This document shows positions 60,858 to 64,000 of a DNA stretch of 64,000 bases, piece after piece. Numbering within the stretch: the first letter of the stretch is position 1; each line of letters opens with the position of its first letter. The stretch is from Clostridia bacterium (GTDB taxonomy: Bacteria > Bacillota > Clostridia > Christensenellales > CAG-138), in assembly GCA_017435905.1 (NCBI GenBank), contig JAFSEB010000080.1, positions 24,695 to 88,694 of the forward strand, written 5' to 3'. The position numbers and the translations under genes are program-made. The notes under the pieces were generated by a model that did not search any database, had not been told where the DNA came from, and worked only from the letters and a program-made list of their open reading frames with translations.

Positions 60858-61784
60858 ATGTCCAGCTTTGAAAACCTGCGCGTGGTGGATAATTTCTACC
60901 AAACATCCCTGTTTTTCCCCATGCCCACGGTGGTCATCAGCACCCTTTGCGAGGACGGTTCCACCACCCTCGGCCCCTATTCCCTCGTGCAGCCTTACTA
61001 CGTTGCAGGCAAGGATTTCTATGCCATGCTTCTTTCCTGCCGCAACTCTTCCAACACGGCGCAGAACATCCTTAGAACCGGCAAGTGCGCCATCAACTTT
61101 GTGGACGATAAGTCCAAAACTTTCAAGGAATGCGTCAAGCTATCCTGGCCCGGCGACAAGCCGGAGGATAAAATGCCCAAGTGCAATTTCCGCCTTGAAA
61201 AGGGCATCGTGGAGGAGACCACCGGCGAAAAGCGCCCCATGGTTTTGACGGATGCCATCGAGGTCATCGAGTGCACATGGGTCAGCACCCTTGACAATGC
61301 GCAGGATGACAAGCCCGGCGAGCTCAACGGCTATGAACCGCCTTACCACGATTTCAACGGCATCACCTCCAAATTCGGCGCCCACTTCATTCTGAAGGTG
61401 GATAAGATCCTCATGAAAAAGAAGTACCACGATGCCATCATCAACGGTGTGAAAGCCGGCGATTTTCCGCCGCTGCCCGTGGACTACGGCTACCGTGACT
61501 CCAAGAATTTCTGGTTCCACCGCAAAACAAGGCTCCGTGCGGAGCTTCTCCCCATGCGCAAGCAGTCCCTTGAATCCGTGCGCTATGCGGCGGACAGGGC
61601 GGATGACACCGTGAAATTCACCGATGAAGCCCTTGAGACAATCCTCAATGTGCCCCGTGTATTCCTGAGCGTGGTGCTCAAAGGCTGTGTGGATTGGGCG
61701 AAGGAGAACGGCGTTACCCTGATCACGGCGGAGCATATGAAGATCATCAACGACAAGCGCTCCAAGGAGAAGAACAAGAAATAA
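60858..61784 (+). CDS. Flavin reductase-like domain protein
   Basis: 308 residues. The N-terminal 200 residues match the flavin reductase-like FMN-binding split barrel (FPMPTVVISTLCEDGSTTLG; CRNSSNTAQNILRTGKCAIN). The C-terminal extension of about 100 residues (RAELLPMRKQSLESVRYAAD; FTDEALETILNVPRVF) resembles a small helical domain and is not assigned. Some such proteins are oxidoreductases, others flavin carriers. AAAGGAG lies upstream of the ATG. Confidence 0.8.
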   Translation: MSSFENLRVVDNFYQTSLFFPMPTVVISTLCEDGSTTLGPYSLVQPYYVAGKDFYAMLLSCRNSSNTAQNILRTGKCAINFVDDKSKTFKECVKLSWPGDKPEDKMPKCNFRLEKGIVEETTGEKRPMVLTDAIEVIECTWVSTLDNAQDDKPGELNGYEPPYHDFNGITSKFGAHFILKVDKILMKKKYHDAIINGVKAGDFPPLPVDYGYRDSKNFWFHRKTRLRAELLPMRKQSLESVRYAADRADDTVKFTDEALETILNVPRVFLSVVLKGCVDWAKENGVTLITAEHMKIINDKRSKEKNKK

Positions 61785-61805
61785 CCTGTCTTTGTGAACT
61801 ATTTT

Positions 61806-61846
61806 GGCATGGTGCGCCATAAACTTGACGCTCCATGCCGTTTTTG
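61806..61846 (+). terminator. Terminator of the flavin reductase gene
   Basis: GGCATGG (61806-61812) pairs with CCATGCC (61833-61839), then GTTTTTG. Confidence 0.75.
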
Positions 61847-61890
61847 TTATATTGAATTGACACTACCTACCGAGGAGCCTTTAGATTCAG

Positions 61891-62607
61891 ATGGAAAAGA
61901 AACCTTCCTCTTCCAATAACAAATTTGCACGCATTGCCCTTTATGCGGTGTGCGCAGTCTGCTTTGCCGTCGGCATTTACCTCATCGTGCGTGAGCACAT
62001 CCTGCTGCCGGATCCGGACTTTGTGATGCCGACACCGCCTGCCCCCACCGCTGTGCCGACAGCCACGCCCATGCCGACCGTTACCCCCACTCCGGCGCCG
62101 AATGAAACACCTGCTCCTACTCCTTCCCCCACACCCTATGTGCAGCCCGTGCCGGTGCGCATCAGTTTCGTGGAACAGAAGCAAAGCTGTGAGGTCTTCC
62201 CCGGCGGCGTGACGGAATCCGGGCAAATGGAAGTGGTAGACCTTGCGGATGCGGCAAGCTGGCTGCAGAACGACGGCGTGGACCTTCGCCCTGCCCCCGG
62301 CGAAAACGGCAACGCCATCATTGCAGGGCACAAGAGCAAGGACGGCGTGGCAGGCACCTTCAAGGCGCTTTGGGACGCCGCTGTGGGCGATGCGGTCGTT
62401 ATTGACTTTGAGGATGGCAGGCAGGAATGGTTCTACATCCATTCCATTGACCGCTACCCCTATCAGGAAGTGCCTGCAAGCGTCATGAGCGCCTTTGCGG
62501 AGGAACCGCAGCTGACGCTGATCACCTGCATCGGCGAATGGGACCGTGACGGCGGTACATCCTCCGAGCGGCTGATCGTTGTGTGCAAAAAAACGCTGCC
62601 GCTGTAA
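61891..62607 (+). CDS. Sortase (class F-like)
   Basis: 238 residues. A membrane anchor near residues 13-33 and a Pro/Thr-rich spacer of about 45 residues lead to a sortase domain with the catalytic His (IIAGHKSKDG), Cys (LTLITCIGEWD) and Arg (SSERLIVVC). Sortases attach proteins to the cell wall by cutting an LPXTG-like signal. No substrate protein is encoded nearby. The LCP protein at 21,690 has a similar spacer. The class is judged by motif context only. Confidence 0.87.
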   Translation: MEKKPSSSNNKFARIALYAVCAVCFAVGIYLIVREHILLPDPDFVMPTPPAPTAVPTATPMPTVTPTPAPNETPAPTPSPTPYVQPVPVRISFVEQKQSCEVFPGGVTESGQMEVVDLADAASWLQNDGVDLRPAPGENGNAIIAGHKSKDGVAGTFKALWDAAVGDAVVIDFEDGRQEWFYIHSIDRYPYQEVPASVMSAFAEEPQLTLITCIGEWDRDGGTSSERLIVVCKKTLPL

Positions 62608-62623
62608 GAATGGATCATGAATG

Positions 62624-62649
62624 AGCCGGGCTTTTGCCCGGCTTTTTTT
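62624..62649 (+). terminator. Terminator of the sortase gene
   Basis: AGCCGGGC/GCCCGGCT, 4-base loop, run of seven or more Ts. Confidence 0.92.
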
Positions 62650-62737
62650 GTTTGATCAAAAAGGAAAGGCTTTCGAAATCCCGTTTGGGTTGCTATAATA
62701 AAGGCACAAATCTGCACTATCACGGAAGGGGACGCAT

Positions 62738-63892
62738 ATGCTCAACTTTACGCACCATATTCCCACCACCATCCACTTTGGACAGGGTCAGCTTTCCCAC
62801 CTTTCAGAGCTGAAGGAAAGCGGCAAAAACGTGCTGCTCGTCTACGGCGGCGGCAGCATCAAAAAAACCGGCCTTTACGATGAGATCATGAAGATCCTCA
62901 CGGAAAACGGTCTTTCCGTCACGGAGCTTGCCGGCGTGCAGCCCAACCCCCGTATCGAATCCGTCCGGGAAGGCATCCGCCTTTGCCGTGAAAACAATGT
63001 CGATATGGTGCTTGCCGTGGGCGGCGGTTCCTCTATCGACTGCGCAAAAGTAGTCGCTGCCGGCGTATTCTACGATGGCGATGCATGGGACCTTGTGCTT
63101 GACCGCACGAAGATCACAAAGGCGCTGCCCATCTATTCCGTGCTGACCATTGCCGCCACCGGTTCCGAAATGGATACGGTAGCGGTGATCTCCGATATGT
63201 CGAAAAACGAAAAATGGAGCACCGGTTCGCCGCTGATGGCGCCGAAGATGTCCGTTCTCGATCCTTCCATCACCTTCACGGTATCGAAAAAGCAGACCGC
63301 TGCCGGCACGGCGGATATCATGAGCCACACCCTTGAAAACTACTTCACCCCCGTAAAGGGTGCCTTCTTCCAGGCAAGGATGTGCGAAGCCCTGCTTAAG
63401 ACCGTCATCCATTACGGCCCCATCGCTTATGAAGAGCCCGAAAACTACGAAGCCCGTGCCAACCTGATGTGGGCAGGCAGCTTCGCCATCAACGGCGTAT
63501 TGAGCGACGGTGCGGATGTGCCCTGGTGTGTACACCCCATCGAGCACGAGCTTTCCGCTTTTTACGATGTGACCCACGGCGAAGGTCTCGCCCTCGTTAC
63601 CCCCTACTGGATGGAATATGTGCTCAACGAAGAGACCGCATGGCGTTTCGGCGAATACGGCCGCAACGTGTTCGGTCTTGAGGGCGATGACGACATGGAA
63701 GTCGGCAGGCAGGCCATCGCATGCACCCGTGCATTCTTCAAAAAGCTGAACCTTCCCTCCACCCTGTCCGAGCTCAACATCGATGCAGCATACTTCGACA
63801 TCATGGCAGAAAAGGCCGCACGCCGCTGCGCCAAGACCTTTGTCCCCCTGACGAAGGAGGATATCAAAAAGATCCTGGTGAGTGCGCTGTAA
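62738..63892 (+). CDS. Iron-containing alcohol dehydrogenase (butanol dehydrogenase type)
   Basis: 384 residues. LPxGxGxSIDxAK-type cofactor region is VLAVGGGSSIDCAKVVAAG, with metal ligands in SHTLENYF and the C-terminal HPIEHELSAFYDVTHGEGLA. It reduces aldehydes to alcohols with NAD(P)H in fermentation. GGAAGGGG precedes the ATG and TATAAT lies at 62,694-62,699. A third copy of the 278-bp repeat begins 31 bases after the stop. Confidence 0.94.
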   Translation: MLNFTHHIPTTIHFGQGQLSHLSELKESGKNVLLVYGGGSIKKTGLYDEIMKILTENGLSVTELAGVQPNPRIESVREGIRLCRENNVDMVLAVGGGSSIDCAKVVAAGVFYDGDAWDLVLDRTKITKALPIYSVLTIAATGSEMDTVAVISDMSKNEKWSTGSPLMAPKMSVLDPSITFTVSKKQTAAGTADIMSHTLENYFTPVKGAFFQARMCEALLKTVIHYGPIAYEEPENYEARANLMWAGSFAINGVLSDGADVPWCVHPIEHELSAFYDVTHGEGLALVTPYWMEYVLNEETAWRFGEYGRNVFGLEGDDDMEVGRQAIACTRAFFKKLNLPSTLSELNIDAAYFDIMAEKAARRCAKTFVPLTKEDIKKILVSAL

Positions 63893-63907
63893 AATAAATA
63901 TGCAATC

Positions 63908-64000
63908 AAAAAGGCTTCCCTTCGGGGTATTCCAATAAGAAATCATCGCCGCAAAACGAATCCATTCCGGGCAACTGCATCGTCATCGTCGGTCGGAATA
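63908..64000 (+). repeat. 278-bp terminator-associated element, copy 3, cut by window end, with terminator left arm
   Basis: Left terminator arm AAAAAGGCTTCCC (63908-63920), then the element from 63924, whose first 77 bases match copies 1 and 2 with one or two changes. The right arm GGGAAGCCTTTTT is predicted near base 64,206 of the continued sequence. Confidence 0.88.

Noticed and set aside
1..64000. CRISPR array, rRNA operon, complete prophage or insertion sequence
   Set aside because: No regularly spaced direct repeats, no rRNA-like sequence and no transposase, integrase or phage structural gene were seen.

Overview
The window looks like a chromosomal segment of an anaerobic, spore-forming member of the Bacillota, most likely class Clostridia. 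The evidence is two alpha/beta small acid-soluble spore proteins, the gpr-spoIIP pair divergent from rpsT, a Spo0A-type DNA-binding domain, the recG-yloV-yloU block, an ECF vitamin transporter, and a peptide-fermenting gene set. No phage, plasmid or CRISPR module is intact here. Several small scars and repeats show past mobile-element activity.

Layout. (1) 1-13,110: peptide and amino-acid scavenging. A partial oligopeptide-ABC ATPase gene, an esterase and a KDPG/KHG aldolase are followed by an M42 aminopeptidase, a LysR regulator and a divergent operon (M20 amidohydrolase, proline-iminopeptidase-like hydrolase, complete dpp/opp-type ABC transporter). Two copies of an identical-consensus palindrome suggest the LysR protein controls both sides. 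(2) 13,121-18,406: a cobalamin-uptake locus. Divergent promoters lead into cobalamin-riboswitch-like RNAs. One transcript encodes ECF T, fused A1-A2, a DUF2284 protein and an S component; the other encodes a lipoprotein with a transcobalamin-C-like (DUF4430) domain. (3) 18,488-24,501: TIM-barrel isomerase, acetyltransferases, an orphan MsmK-type sugar ATPase behind a LacI-type operator, an LCP cell-wall ligase and AsnA. (4) 24,873-33,530: membrane-bound XRE regulator, spoIIP, gpr, rpsT, duplicated serine hydrolases, a broken abgT and a DacF-type carboxypeptidase. (5) 33,702-38,490: a five-tRNA operon (Val-Asp-Phe-Gly-Cys), a stand-alone Spo0A-C protein, glycosyltransferase-like genes, cyclophilin and tRNA-Glu with a duplicated 3' end. 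(6) 38,800-46,750: a chimeric pseudogene, M50 protease, a selenium-linked cassette (yedF, DUF3343, cysteine desulfurase), MarR, a small alarmone synthetase, SDR and SASPs. (7) 46,911-64,000: recG-yloV-yloU, ogt, transketolase, tadA, EamA, MoxR-DUF58-DUF4129, XRE, flavin reductase, sortase and an iron alcohol dehydrogenase.

The two strongest unexpected signals are these. First, a 278-bp element, two full copies and one cut by the window end, sits downstream of asnA, tkt and the alcohol dehydrogenase. Each full copy has 25-bp inverted termini and two internal arm pairs that abut exactly, as in an RNA three-way junction. The tkt copy lies precisely inside the loop of a terminator, and several ordinary terminators nearby carry the same short apical motif. 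Second, the cobalamin locus pairs an ECF importer, normally without an external binding protein, with a co-regulated surface lipoprotein. Starts were chosen from ribosome binding sites and family alignments from memory; no database search was run.
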